NCBI GenBank assembly: GCA_023052935.1
Contig: CM041292.1
Location: forward strand, 144,942,939-145,006,938
Source of the DNA: Piezodorus guildinii
Taxonomy: Eukaryota; Arthropoda; Insecta; Hemiptera; Pentatomidae
Direction: 5' to 3'
DNA length: 64,000 nt
A program made the position numbers and the translations under genes. Position 1 is the stretch's first letter; each line of letters opens with the position of its first letter. This document shows positions 36,779 through 48,267 of this stretch, one piece after another. The notes under the pieces were generated by a model that had not been told where the DNA came from, made no database searches, and was given only the letters and a program-made list of their open reading frames with translations.

Positions 36779-36817
<39 letters not shown>

Positions 36818-36832
36818 CATACACACACACAT
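36779..36832. repeat. (CA)n/(TA)n microsatellite
   Basis: About 14 CA units, then TA units, then CA again, directly next to the start of repeat A copy 2. Confidence 0.95.
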
Positions 36833-37203
36833 CTATATATATAAAAATCTCGTGTCACAATGTTTGTTCGCGATAAACTCTGAAATTACTGAACCGACTT
36901 TGATCAAACATCGTAAGTATTTGTTATTTGGTCCAACTTTTTTTTTTAGAAATAATTCTTTATTGAGCAATATTACAATCTGTCCAATTTAGGACATTTT
37001 TAATAGTGATGAAGTACAACATTCATACTACATTCACACGATATATACTAAACAATAAATTTATATAATAATAATACAATATACATATATACAAAACAAA
37101 ATCAATAAAATATATACAAAAGTCACTCATACCTATATACAATTCACAATCATACAGCACGTGAGTGGAGAATCTAGCCAATGCTAGAACTCCAATATAC
37201 ATT

Positions 37204-39940
37204 TTACAAGAGGTCTCGAGGCCACTGCCGTTTCAACCTTCTAGGAGGATGGTAAGGATGTGTGGAGCTGGATAAGGATTGAGCTAGGGGATTAGGGTGA
37301 TGGATAAGGTTCTGATGAAATTTAGAGAATTGTAATGGTATAAGGTCTAAAATAAATGGAATATTTAGGTCGCGGTTAAGGTATGGTTGGATACATAATA
37401 AGGAGCATTAACTATTGTTCGGAGGACTTTTGATTGGAAGGATTGAATGCGTTTGATGTTAGAATATTTGGCTGTCCCCCACAGTTCAAGTCCGTAGGTC
37501 CAGATAGGTTTCAGTACTGTCTTGTATATTAGCAATTTGTTCTCGATAGATAATTTAGAATTTCTGTTCAGTAGTCTGTATAATTGTCCAAATCGTCGAT
37601 TAAGTTCTTGTCGTTTAAGTCTAGTATGCGGGTTCCAAGTTAGTCTTTTGTCCAGAAGGAAGCCAAGATACCGGACTGTGTCGGAGAAAGGAAGCGGAAC
37701 GGAGTTAAAGAGAACTGGAGGCAGGATTGTCTTCGAAGGGTAAAGGTGACATGTTTGCATTTGGATTGATTAACTTTGATTCTCCAGTTGTTACACCAGT
37801 CTTCAATTTGAGAAAGGTGCGTTTGGAGGCCTATAGATGCAATTTCGGGATCTGAGTGAGAGGATAGGATAGCGGTGTCATCAGCGTACGTTGCTAGGAA
37901 GGTATTAGGGCAAACAGGAATATCAGCCGTGTATATGTTGTAGAGGAAAGGACCAAGGACACTGCCCTGAGGAACACCGGATTCGACTGGATAATAATTG
38001 GAATATTCTGCATCACAGCGAACTCGGAAGGAGCGGTTTGATAGATAGGATCGGAGGACTAGGTATATGGATTGGGGTAAATGGTTTTTGAGCTTAAAGA
38101 GTAATCCCGGGTGCCACACCCGGTCAAATGCTTGCGTTATGTCCAGAAATGCACCCGAGCAGTACTCCTTGTTCTCAAGGGCAGAGGAAATATGGTCAAC
38201 GACTCGGAGCCCTTGCTGAACGGTTGAATGTTGGGAACGGAATCCAAACTGATGGAAAGGAATAGTATGGGATTCTAATAAAGGTAATATTTGTTTGAGG
38301 AGGATTTTTTCAAAGATTTTTGAAAGGATTGAGAGTAGGCTGATAGGTCTATATGATGTCGTTGTGTTAGGAGGTTTACCTGGTTTTAGGAAGAGAATTA
38401 TAGTGGAATGTTTCCATAAGAGAGGAAAATGAGTAGTGCGTAGAATGGAGTTGTAAATATATGTAAGAAATATAATGGCTTTAGATGGAAGCTGTCTGAG
38501 AATCTGAGGAGTGAGGAGATCGTATCCAGGAGATTTACGGAGTGCAAGTTTTCGGAGATGATATTTGACCTCAGAAGGATTAACTGCTTTAGGAGGTAAT
38601 GAAAGCGGGATTGGAGACTGAAGGAACTCTTCCACCACTGCAGTGTGGTTTGGATGGGATTCTGGATGAGGTGTGAAGACTTCGGAAACGTATTTGGCAA
38701 GTTCCTCGGCTTTGTCTTCATCAGACGCAGCCCAGGAGCCATTACTACGACGGAGGGGATGGGAAATATGGTGGGATTTTAGAATTTTCTTGGTGACATT
38801 CCACAGGGAATTGTCACAAGCCGAAAGAGAAGAAAGGAAGGAACTAAAGGATTGGGAACGGAAGGTCGCCAGCTCCCTCTTTAATTGTCTACAATAAAAG
38901 TTATAGGAGCGGCGATCTGTAGGGTGACGGGTGCGTTGCCATAAGGATCTGGATCGTCGTTTGGTGCGGATGAGGTCTATGAGGTGTTGTGGTAAATGAT
39001 TTTGGTTATGACTTATCTGGGAGTGCTTGGGAGAGGAGGCAGTCCAAACAGCTTGTTGAATAGCGATGGTGAAGGAGTTTACGGCATCGTCAAGGTCATC
39101 TGGAGTTTTGAGTTTCACACTGAGGTCAATATCACTGGTCAGGATTTGGCGAAAAAGGTCCCAGTTTACTGGTCCTCTGATAAATGACGGTGGGGTGGGT
39201 TTAGAAATAGGAATTAGGGATACTTTAAGGAGCAATGGACTATGGTCAGAGGACAGTTCATCAAGGCGAGTCACCGACATGTTTAGGGAGCCTAATCCGC
39301 TGTGGATGAAGAAGTCAAGGATGTAAGGATTACGGTTAGGATCAGTTGGCCTGTAGGTAGGGGAATCAGGAGGCAGGAGGTTGAAACGTCTAGAGTTGAG
39401 TGCAGACTGTAAATTCCGCCGACGACAATTCGTGGATCTGGAACCCCATTGTTGGTCGACGGGGTTCGGCGCCCAAAACGGGCGTAATAATCTCGTCATT
39501 TATCGCCCTAAAACACCATCCCTACCTCCCCATTGTTGGTTCTTAGCATTCATGTCTGCTCCCAGAATGAAGTGGTTTCCTAAGGAATTGAGGAAAGATT
39601 CGAATAGAATGTTGGAGATGGAATGTTTAGGAGGGCAGTACGCTGATGCGAGGTTGATCGGAAAAGAAAAAGTCTTGATTACTATGGCGGTGCTTTGTAG
39701 GAAATCATAGGAGGGGACTGGGAGTATGTGGTGGGACTGGTGCACAATGACACCGGCATGGGCTTTTCCATCTGGGTGGTCCCTACGGTATGTTACGTAT
39801 TGAGGTATTTTAAAGAACTGTTTAGTGGTTAGTCTAGTTTCAGTAATAAGTGCTACATCAACGTTTTTGTCTTGCAATAAAGCTGTAAGTTCGTCAGTGT
39901 GATTCCAAAGGAGAATGGATAAAGAGTTAGGTGTAGTCAT
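37204..39940 (-). pseudogene. Jockey ORF2 (endonuclease-reverse transcriptase), three lesions
   Basis: The ATG is at 39940. The APE-type endonuclease is at 39940-39240 (V-D-V-A-L-I-T-E-T-R-L, then G-A-D-M-N-A-K and S-S-D-H-S-P-L-L). The RT follows, with S-Y-R-P-I-S-L-L-S, F-L-D-I-T-Q-A-F-D, G-V-P-Q-G-S-V-L-G-P and catalytic Y-A-D-D. The C-terminal segment has N-A-P-Y-Y-V-S-N. The family protein nicks DNA and copies the element RNA at the nick. Lesions are a TAA within the 84-bp expansion near residue 147, a one-base shift near 37730 and another near 37378. The reading frame is the same on both sides of the expansion. Confidence 0.9.
39457..39527 (+). mobile_element. 71-bp 5'-truncated LINE tail inserted in Jockey ORF2
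   Basis: CCCCATTGTTGGT occurs at 39444-39456 and 39528-39540, flanking 71 bp absent from normal Jockey coding sequence. On the plus strand the insert ends ATTTATCGCCC, TAAAACACC and ATCCCTACCT. That matches the 3' end of the I-type LINE at 47944-47998 except for a 5-base loop swap and the tail repeats. It is therefore best read as an extremely short target-primed insertion of an I-type LINE tail, opposite in orientation to the Jockey. The total length gain, 84 bp, keeps the frame but adds a TAA. Confidence 0.8.
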
Positions 39941-41256
39941 TTAAGATTTTTTAAGGATGGGATTAAATTTGATACGAGATTAGTAAGTAGTGATATTAGC
40001 GGCATAACAAGGGATTTGATTTCAGTGATGAAGGATGTCATCAAACTTGTAAGGTCTGTGACATTTGATGGAGGAGGAATATGAGAAATTTGATTCGGAT
40101 GAGGTTTTTGATGGTTGGTTAAATTTTGAGGAATATGTGGTTGTGGAAGGGGTTCAGGATTTTGAAGTATGCGTTGTTCCGGCAGGGCCTCTTTGTTCTG
40201 GTTCCCACCTCCAAGTAGATGGGCAAATGTTACATTGGAATCAATTTTTTTTTAAGGTTGTCTTCTACTTCGGATCGGTTCAGCTGTTTCATCCAGATTC
40301 TGAGGTTTTTGGTATCTGCTTTTGAGGTTCTTGTAGATTTGACATCCCTTGTAGTTAGCCGGGTGGTCCTCGAGGCACAGAGCACATACAGCGGGTGTTG
40401 ATCTTGATCTTGTGCATTCTTCTGATTTATGTTGCTCACCGCATTTTACACAGCGTGGTGTGTGGTGGCAGTAAGTTCTCGTATGACCATATGCCTGACA
40501 ATTATGGCACTGAACTATTTCTTTCTTAGTGTAAGGTTTCTCAACTCTTACACTAGTATAGTACAATCTATTGAGGTCGTAAACTTTTTCAACTCCTGCT
40601 GATGGTTCCAAGTCCACGAAGAATATAGGCATTGGAATTTTATCTTTTAGGACATTGGTGACTTGCCGCACTTTATAGCCTATCTCCGTCAGTTCTTCTT
40701 TGATAGCTGTAACTGGTGTCGAAGGGTGTAGGTTTCTAATTACAACCCTTAAAGCTCTCTCCTGGCGCAACTGATAGGTATGAAAATCAGCTTTGGTCTC
40801 ACTCAGATATTTTACTATTTTTCTGTAGCTTTCGGCGGTAGTCGGGGATATTTTAGTATCACTGGTTCTACTTATACAAGAATAACTATTAGGATCGGTT
40901 AATTTGTTTAAATGCGCACAAAGTAGTTGAAATTTTTTAATATTTTTAACAAAAATTGGTGGAGGTTGTGGTTCTCTGGGTATAGGAGAAGATTCCATAG
41001 ATTCTTTTTCATTTTGATTTTGGAGGATCTGAAATGGGTTCGGTGTAAAAAACGGCGATTCATCAGTCATTCCTTGTGATGATGTGCTGGGCTGTGGTTC
41101 AGATCTTAAAGAGGTAGCTGAAGCGGTCGCTGGTGGAATCATTTTTTTATTATTTTCACGGCGAGGTCTCTGTTTTGTAGGAGACGAGTTTGAACCTGCA
41201 GATCTAGATCTTTTACTTGTAGCTTTTGAGGACATAACTTGATGAAAATATCTCAT
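39937..41256 (-). pseudogene. Jockey ORF1 (gag-like, CCHC zinc knuckles), one frameshift
   Basis: An open frame from M-R-Y-F-H at 41256 runs to about 40252. It has an RNA-binding core (residues ~110-235) and then zinc knuckles C-H-N-C-Q-A-Y-G-H then C, and C-V-K-C-G-E-Q-H then C, then C-A-L-C. In the family this protein binds the element RNA and forms RNP particles. An A run of about nine bases near 40252 shifts the frame. After it the Pro-rich tail reads on to TGA at 39939-39937, overlapping the ORF2 ATG. A second Met at about residue 8 could be the true start. Confidence 0.85.
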
Positions 41257-42790
41257 TTATTTAAAAATAAATAAATAAATAAATAAAAAAAATAATAAAA
41301 AAAAATAAAAAAATAATAATAGATAAATAATGAAATGAGAATTAGAAGGAATAATAATAATAGAAAGATAAGTTAAAGAAAAGAAAGCCCGAGCTTGCCG
41401 AGCTAGCGGCGATCAGCTGATCAGTGACCCTCCTTTCACTTTTCGTGATTGTACAAAGTAAATTATAACTTTGCTTACCGATATTTCTCCAATATTCACT
41501 GCTGTGGTTTTCTTGAAGTCTAGTGATGTTTTCCAGACTGAACTCAAACGAATTCCTACTGAAAAGAGCAAAAATCTGAGAGACGGAGTAACGTATGACT
41601 GTTGTCATCGAGCGCATCAGCTGTTCCTGGTCCAACTTAGATGATAGGATGGTTTTTATTACTATTCTAAATGGTTGAAAAATATATTTTTCTAAAACGT
41701 AAAACAAAAGTTGTTTAACTGTGGCAACACTGGTTCCCAAGTAAGTAACCTTCCCACATCTTCACATATGTGATTATCAATTCAAATATAAGTGTGTGTT
41801 GATTGTTTCTATGAGTTCTTATTTATAAATATACATTCCCATTATCGTTTCAAGTTGTAATAAAATACATATTAGTTGGCGACGAGGATGGGATAAAATA
41901 TGCATTCACTCCATAGGTTCCAGTTATAATAAAATACATATTAATATACGTTTCCAGAAAAAAATCAAGTACTCATTTAAAAGACCTGCAATGATTTATG
42001 AGTTTCAAAGGAATTATGATGATATACAACGGTTATGTTTAAAAGATAAAACGATGTTATTAAATAATTTGGATGTGGCTACTTGGTACTGGTATGTAAT
42101 TGTAACATTGAGTAAAAAAAATTGATATCTGACATGAAATAGTAATCTTTTATTTAACATAAACAGAGTAGCTTATTTCTATTCACCTGTGTTTCTTTTA
42201 TATAACCTCATTCAACATAATCACTCTCAACATCTTTCGTAATTTGTAGCAATTTTAATTTGAATTATTTTATTTATCAAATTGAATTCACCAAACCGCA
42301 AGCAAAGATAAAGAAGTGTAGTTTTTGTTCTATTTTTTCAATGTGTCTCGATATCAGAAACAAGATATTTATAGTTATATTAGATTAATTATACAATAGT
42401 AATATGTTAAGTTGTTTTAAAATCACTTCTCATCAACAATAATTCTAACTTTAGCCTAATAAGTTGCCATTTTATTCTGTTAAATATTCAATAGCGATTC
42501 AGTAGAAGTAGGGATACCCAAAATTACTCAATATGTTTTAGCTTCAACGTAATCGTGATATATAGTCACGTTTGCAACATAAATGTGATTGATATACATC
42601 GATCCAACGAATGGAAATTTTTCACTTAAAAAAAACTTTGATAAATATAATTGTAAAAAATATTATGTTTATATTTCTTGAAAATTCATACGTCTTATAA
42701 TAATGGAGTGGTTGTTGACCGTTTTGACTATATGGTAAGTAAGTTGGTTGAGGGTGCAGCCACCAAGAAAACACACCAGTAAGAGAAACA

Positions 42791-43638
42791 AAATCTGGTG
42801 CGCGCAACACACGACTTTCACTTACCTCTGTTGTTAAAATCAATTTAAGAATTTTTAAATACATGTAAAGATACAAATAAATGGTTAAAGAGTAAGTTAT
42901 TTTGAATTTTAATAAAAACACGTGTTTTATTAAATAATCTATTAAATTTCTATCTAAAACAATCAGTTAGTTTAATCGGCTTTTCATCACTCTCCATTTA
43001 CCTTGAAATTCCGTGTATTTGATAATATTTTTATAAAATCTTTAGCTTTCCAACGGTATATTAAACATCTATATTACTATTCTTATGTTCAAAACCACAA
43101 AAATTTATAAAAAAAATATGTTTGCACTTTTCTCATTTATTTGTTTATCAAATTCGCTCCACTGACATATTTTACTGCCATTTATCAATGCTAATAAGAT
43201 GATATTCTAATTTTTTCGAAGTACAAAATTAAAGGTACTTTAAAAGCAGAAAATTTAAAATATCAGCATTTAAGCTCTGTCAGACAATTTTAATCAAAAT
43301 GAAACCTACATAATATTAAATCTTATGATATAGCGAGTTTAATCAAAATTGTCGGAACAGTTTTCCAGAAAATCGAAAAAAGGTGCAAAATGTATGGTAT
43401 AAAGCGGTTCTTCTAGTAAGCTCATTTTGATGAAGAAGGTTTTGTAACATCTCGGGCGTATATTTGTCTTAAATATGCAATTTCAGTTTCATAGGACTTT
43501 TTGTTTCCGCTCTGGAGTTAACACACAGACCTTTTTACGGGACTTGGTTATTTGGACTCAGGGGACCCTAAAACTGGAATTCAAAAATGTTCACTTTCGC
43601 AATACTTTCCCTTACTACATATAGTAAGTGAAAGTAAT
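42791..43638 (+). repeat. Repeat S, copy 2
   Basis: Starts AAATCTGGTGCGCGCAACAC, then ACGACTTTCACTTACC. Internal landmarks are CTTTCCAACGGTATATTA, ATATAGCGAGTTTAATC and CTTTCCCTTACTAC. It ends ATATAGTAAGTGAAAGTAA. The near-terminal ACTTTCACTTAC and GTAAGTGAAAGT are inverted copies of each other. No coding capacity. Confidence 0.85.
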
Positions 43639-43798
43639 AAATAAAGTGTTATTTATTGGTAGTTTCTTTGTTTCCACATCCCCAAACAACTGCTCCATCA
43701 TATACGTTTTATAGTTACCACTCATAAACGCCTTTATGGTAGTTTAAATAAAGACAAAATCAAATATTCGCGAGCAAAGTCGCTGGTTACAGCTAGTT

Positions 43799-43823
43799 AT
43801 ATATATATATATATATATATATT
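43799..43823. repeat. (TA)n microsatellite
   Basis: About 12 TA units. Confidence 0.95.
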
Positions 43824-44469
43824 GTTATTATTGGAAATAAAGTTTACAGTTAGTTTTTTTTCTTCCCTTACTACGAGTTTTTCTTAGTTTCTTTGCTTAT
43901 ATTGTTTAATTTTGATTTTCTCTTTTGATGTTGCGTTCCAAGGTTTACTGTTTCCTAATGTAACATAACCAAGGTATAGTGAACCAAGTAATTATCTCTA
44001 ATGAGAGGTCGCTGTCCTTCTATTAATTAGGTATCTGATCGATAGAGGTTGCGTCTCTCGGTTTGACCCTCTTAATCCTGCTTGTTACAATACGTCTCCA
44101 CTGTTCCAAAATGTTATTACAGACAATGACATGTTTTTCTTAGGGTTTGATTCCAAAATATTTTTTGTTCTTTTTTCACTTTGGGTATAACTTTATTGTA
44201 TGGTAATTGTTCCAACATAAGCTCCACAATATACTGTCATACATAAATAAAAACCAAATAAATATTTATTTAAAAAAATAGTAATGGGCACCATATACTT
44301 GAAAAGTTTTAAAGTCCTTTTAATCAAGAAGCTTTAATTTAAAATCTAGATTTGTAGTTGTAAAGGGGTGGTTGAATTTTTATGATTTTTGTCTTAACTT
44401 AGATAATTTTGAAATACCATCATTGTTAAATTTTAAGAGGCTATTTAGTTTCATACCAAAGTAATATAA
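43824..44469. other. Spacer
   Basis: No gene or recognised element. Confidence 0.45.
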
Positions 44470-44830
44470 TCTAGGTTTCTTGTAACTTTCAATTAATTAT
44501 ACATGGAAAATATAGCAAAGGGAAAGTATTGGGATCCTGAAAATTTTCGAATTCGAGTTTTCACCCGGAATACACGTTGTAGTGTCCAAGTGGCCTAGCC
44601 TAGAGCCAAAAATAAAATTTCAGTCGTACGAAACTGAAATTTGATATTTAAGAAAACTATACGCTCGAGATAATGCGGCTACTTTTTCATCAAAATCAGC
44701 TAACAAGAAGAAACACGTTATACTATGCATTTTGCACCTTTTTACGATTTTCTCAATGACAGCTCTTAGGCTCGCTATATGGATGTAAAATTTAATGGGC
44801 TTTAACACAAACATTTTACCTTTCCTTGCC
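44470..44830 (-). repeat. Repeat S, 3' part, diverged reverse copy
   Basis: Minus strand: GCCCATTAAATTTTACATCC, ATATAGCGAGCC, GAGAAAATCGTAAAAAGG and AACGTGTATTCCGGG, in the order of the repeat S 3' half. The first half is absent. A separate ACTTTCACTTACC at 45152-45164 may be another fragment. Confidence 0.6.
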
Positions 44831-45163
44831 TGGTAGCACAGGTATAAATGTGGATTATAATTTAACCCTATCGTTTTCTGACTTAATTTTTTTGGCAAGA
44901 ATGAAAGTGTAAGTTTTGAACCTGACCGTGAGGTGGATTTTGGCCTTAAAATGTTGTTTCCATTATTCAGGTGGTGCCTCAGCTGTCACTAGCGGGTATC
45001 ATTTTCACTCCTGTCTTGTGAAAAACCAGCCCATCCCCTGCACCACCTCCTTTCTCTAAAACCCCATTTATTCGGTTCTGTCAAAGTGAACTGAAATCCT
45101 TGTTTATTTCACAGCTTCTTATTGCAAAATATATTTTGCCATTTTTTACTTTCACTTACCTAT

Positions 45164-45208
<45 letters not shown>

Positions 45209-45212
<4 letters not shown>

Positions 45213-45549
45213 TTTGATCAGTTCTCGATTGTTGATAATTTAAGTTTGTGTTGTTCTTAGATTTCAGTCAATAATAAACAATTTTATCCATGCGACGTTT
45301 CGAGAATTTATTGTTCTCATAATCATGCCTTAACCTACTGTATGATTATTCATTGTTCAATTTACTCTTCTTTATATCTCTAACAATAACATCATATATT
45401 AATTATTGTATAATAATATTAATGTTCTGTTTTTTTTTTTTTTTTTTTTTTTTCGTCTGTTAAGGCATGATTATGAGAACAATAAATTCTCGAAACGTCG
45501 CATAAATAAAATTGTTTATTCATTGACTGAAACCTAAGAACAACACAAA

Positions 45550-45553
<4 letters not shown>
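45209..45553. mobile_element. Hammerhead-bearing inverted-repeat element E3
   Basis: The left arm (45209-45335) contains TTGTGTTGTTCTTAG, CAATTTTATCCATGCGACG and TTTCGAGAATTTATTGTTC. The right arm (45460-45553) is its inverted counterpart, with TCTCGAAACGTCGCATAAAT. The GAAAC-GTC half is intact (45492-45499), but the CTGANGA half is decayed to ATGATTA. Both ends merge into (TA)n runs. A related copy lies at 58190-58375. Confidence 0.65.
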
Positions 45554-45602
<49 letters not shown>

Positions 45603-47044
45603 TTTTTCTAGTTTTTAGATAAGACAAAATTTCGGAACCGTAAATTGATTTATACGCTTTTGGTAAAGTAGAGCGCATTGTTGGTTATAGAAATTTCTTC
45701 AATGGAAAAACCAGGAAAAAGATTTATATATCAAATTATTTTGACATCTAACTTAATTTTTACGAACGATAAACCATAAAGAAGTACTGCCCCAAAGCGA
45801 GATACAATACAATTATAAATGTGTTTTTGTAGGGTTTGTTTGTCATTTATTTTCCTTAAATTGAATTTATGAAATTTACCTAGTAATGTATACAATTTAA
45901 ATGATAAGCTAACATTTCAGATTTGATAGGATTTATATAAATAACAGAAGTTCTTCTCCGAAACGCAAAACAATGCCTTGTGGTGAAACTGGCATTGAAT
46001 TTAGAAATTGTTGCGTAAAAACCAGAAACAAAACTAAAATTTTAAAAGTAATTTGCACTGCATCATGTTATATACATATTGATATATTTAAAATAATTTT
46101 TTTTTTTTTTTCATTTTTTGAAGATTCTTAAAAAATCACTAAGTGGTAATATGAAACTAAAAGTTTACTTAAACTTATCTAATAACGATTCTAAACAAAG
46201 TTAAATACAGGAAATACGGATGTATAAAGATGTATATAAGAATAATTAGTTACTAAGACATTCCTCTGAAATTATTGACAAAACCTATCTATTTTCATGG
46301 TATGAAAATAAACTAAAAATAGGCCAATCTTAATTGAAATTGAATTTAATAAGGAACAAAATGACGTTAAAATGGCTGATATACTTAAATAAAACTACCA
46401 GGGCAGACTTTTGCCCCGAAAAAGTGCGTTTGGAACCACTGTGCGGCGGCTTTGCACGCTAATATTTCATATTTTGTTAATGTAATTTGGTTCCAGGTAA
46501 GAGTAGATATAATATAATCAGCCAGCTTCTATTTTAACTATTTTTGTATTCTTCGAATAAAATGTTATTATTTAATTACATGCCTTAATTTTATTCCGTG
46601 GAATTTATTAATATCACACTAATATAAATGGACATAGTCATAAATTACTCGATACATGTAAGCTTAACAGAATCGTTAATACATTTATTAAATCTATTTA
46701 TAAATTAAATCGTTGTATATCGCAGTATAAATATAATGAAGCTTATCACCTAAAAAAACCCGTTTTGTTTTTTCACTTAACGTCACTTCATCCTGCAGTT
46801 GCTTACCAGACGATGCTACTGTGGTATTATTATGGTATTATATTGCATCATAGATGACCCCATCTTTGAAATGTAATTTTGAGTTGTACAAACAATAAAT
46901 ATAATTTAATCGGATTTTGGTATTGATCAATTTGTAGGACTAGACTAATTGACAAGACGAACGCACACCTGTTTTATAGGTTTCTTAAATATTTTATATT
47001 ATGTTCTTAAATGACAATGATTTTTAGTTACTTAAAATCATTTT
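45554..47044. other. Spacer with possible LINE remnant
   Basis: (TA)n at 45552-45597. At 45600-45910 the minus strand has short stretches such as K-L-Y-T-L-L-G-K-F and Y-N-C-I-V that could be a very old LINE C-terminus, too weak to name. At 46785-46845 CCAGACGATGCTACTGTGG is a fragment of the SINE family 1 tail (reverse). Nothing else was seen. Confidence 0.35.
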
Positions 47045-47954
47045 AAAAATCTGGTGCAGGCAACACACGACTTTCACTTACCTCGATTTTTAAAATCAAT
47101 GAAAGAATTTTCAAATACAGTTAGAGATAAAAATACGTGAAAATATTAAGGAATTAATCAAATTGAATTTATATAAAAAACATGTGTTTCATTAAAAAAT
47201 CTATTATATTATTATTTAAAATAATCAGTTAGTTTTATGTTCATTTCATCACTCTCTATTAACTTCTAAAAGCTTGTGTATGAGATGATATTTTATCTAA
47301 AATCTTTAGCTTTCCAACGGTATATCATACATGTATATTACTGCTCTTATGTTCAAAAACAAAAAATTGCATTAAAAAAATATTTTTTCTGTTTTCTCCT
47401 TTAGTTGGGTATCGAATTTATTCAATTTATATATTTACCTGTTTTTCATCAGCGTTAACAAGATAATATAGTTATTATTATTGAATCTACAAAATTAAAG
47501 GTACTTTAGGGGAAGAAAATTTAAAATATCGCCACTTAAGCCCTGTCCGACCGATTTTTATCCAAATAAAACCTACATGATATTAAAGCCCATTAAATTT
47601 TACATCGATATAGCAAGTTTAATCAAAATCGTCTGAACCGTTTTCGAGAAAATCGAAAAAAGGTGTAAAATGCATGGTATAAAGTGCCTCTTCTGGTAAG
47701 TTCATTTTGATGAAAAAAGTTTTGTCACGTCTCGGGCGTATAGTTGTCTTAAACATGAAATTTCAGTTTCATAGGACTTACCGTTTCCGCCCGGGAGTTA
47801 CCACACACACACACACACACACAGACCTTTTTGCGGGACTTAGTTATTTGGACTCAGGGGACGCTAAAACGTGTATTTCCGTTGAAAACTGGAATTCGAA
47901 AATTTTCACGATCGCAATACTTCCCCTTACTATATATAGTAAGTAGGTAGGTAG

Positions 47955-47998
47955 GTAAGGTGTTTTAGGGCGATAAATTTCTTGATTATTACGCCCGT
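47955..47998 (-). promoter_or_regulatory. LINE 3'-terminal hairpin
   Basis: GGGCG (47968-47972) and CGCCC (47992-47996) enclose an AT-rich loop near the 3' end of the I-type LINE. The same stem and flanks (ACGGGCGTAATAATC and ATTTATCGCCCTAAAACACC) recur in the 71-bp insert at 39480-39508 with a different 5-base loop. Conservation of the stem but not the loop suggests an RNA structure that the element's own reverse transcriptase recognises. This function is inference. Confidence 0.55.
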
Positions 47999-48267
47999 AA
48001 ATCGTTTACTCAATATATAATTCCTTAATTTAGAATAATTAACCTGTATAATTTCTTTACAATGCATAGTTGATAATGATAGACTTAAATTAATAATAAT
48101 TACAATTTTTTTTTCTTTTGTTTATCGTTTTTGTCTTTTATTTATTTTTAAATGTATGTATATATATTTTATTATATGTACATATCTTTTCCTTTTACAC
48201 TGTTTATTTTATTTATTATTATTTTTTTATTATTATTATTTTTATTTTTTTTTTCGAACATATATCT

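Larger units (their letters stand above)
36940..41628 (-). mobile_element. Full-length Jockey-type LINE with 10-bp target duplication
   Basis: The 5' end (minus strand) is CAGGAACAGCTGATGCGC at 41628. ORF1 and ORF2 follow, then AATAAA and a short A tail (T run at 36938-36947). The flanking duplication is GGTCCAACTT. About 4.7 kb. ORF1 and ORF2 overlap in ATGA (39940-39937). Both ORFs are broken: a homopolymer frameshift near 40252, an in-frame stop inside an 84-bp expansion at 39457-39540, and frameshifts near 37730 and 37378. The related fragments at 59477 and 60320 show that the family is present elsewhere in the window. Confidence 0.9.
36833..42554 (+). repeat. Repeat A, copy 2, split by a Jockey-type LINE
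   Basis: The left part is 36833-36939 and the right part 41629-42554. Together they align with 181-1124. At the break GGTCCAACTT is present on both sides (36930-36939 and 41629-41638), the duplication made when the LINE inserted. Removing the LINE and one copy restores repeat A. Within 41840-41910 a short local duplication (AATAAAATACATATTA) is present only in this copy. Confidence 0.88.

Noticed and set aside
36833..36939. Start of an independent element next to the microsatellite
   Set aside because: The sequence continues after the Jockey at 41639, so it is the left part of repeat A copy 2.
39441..39530. LTR primer-binding site (GGCGCC-containing stretch)
   Set aside because: GGCGCCGAAC resembles a tRNA-primed site, but the segment is better explained as a truncated LINE tail with target duplications. 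No LTR is present.
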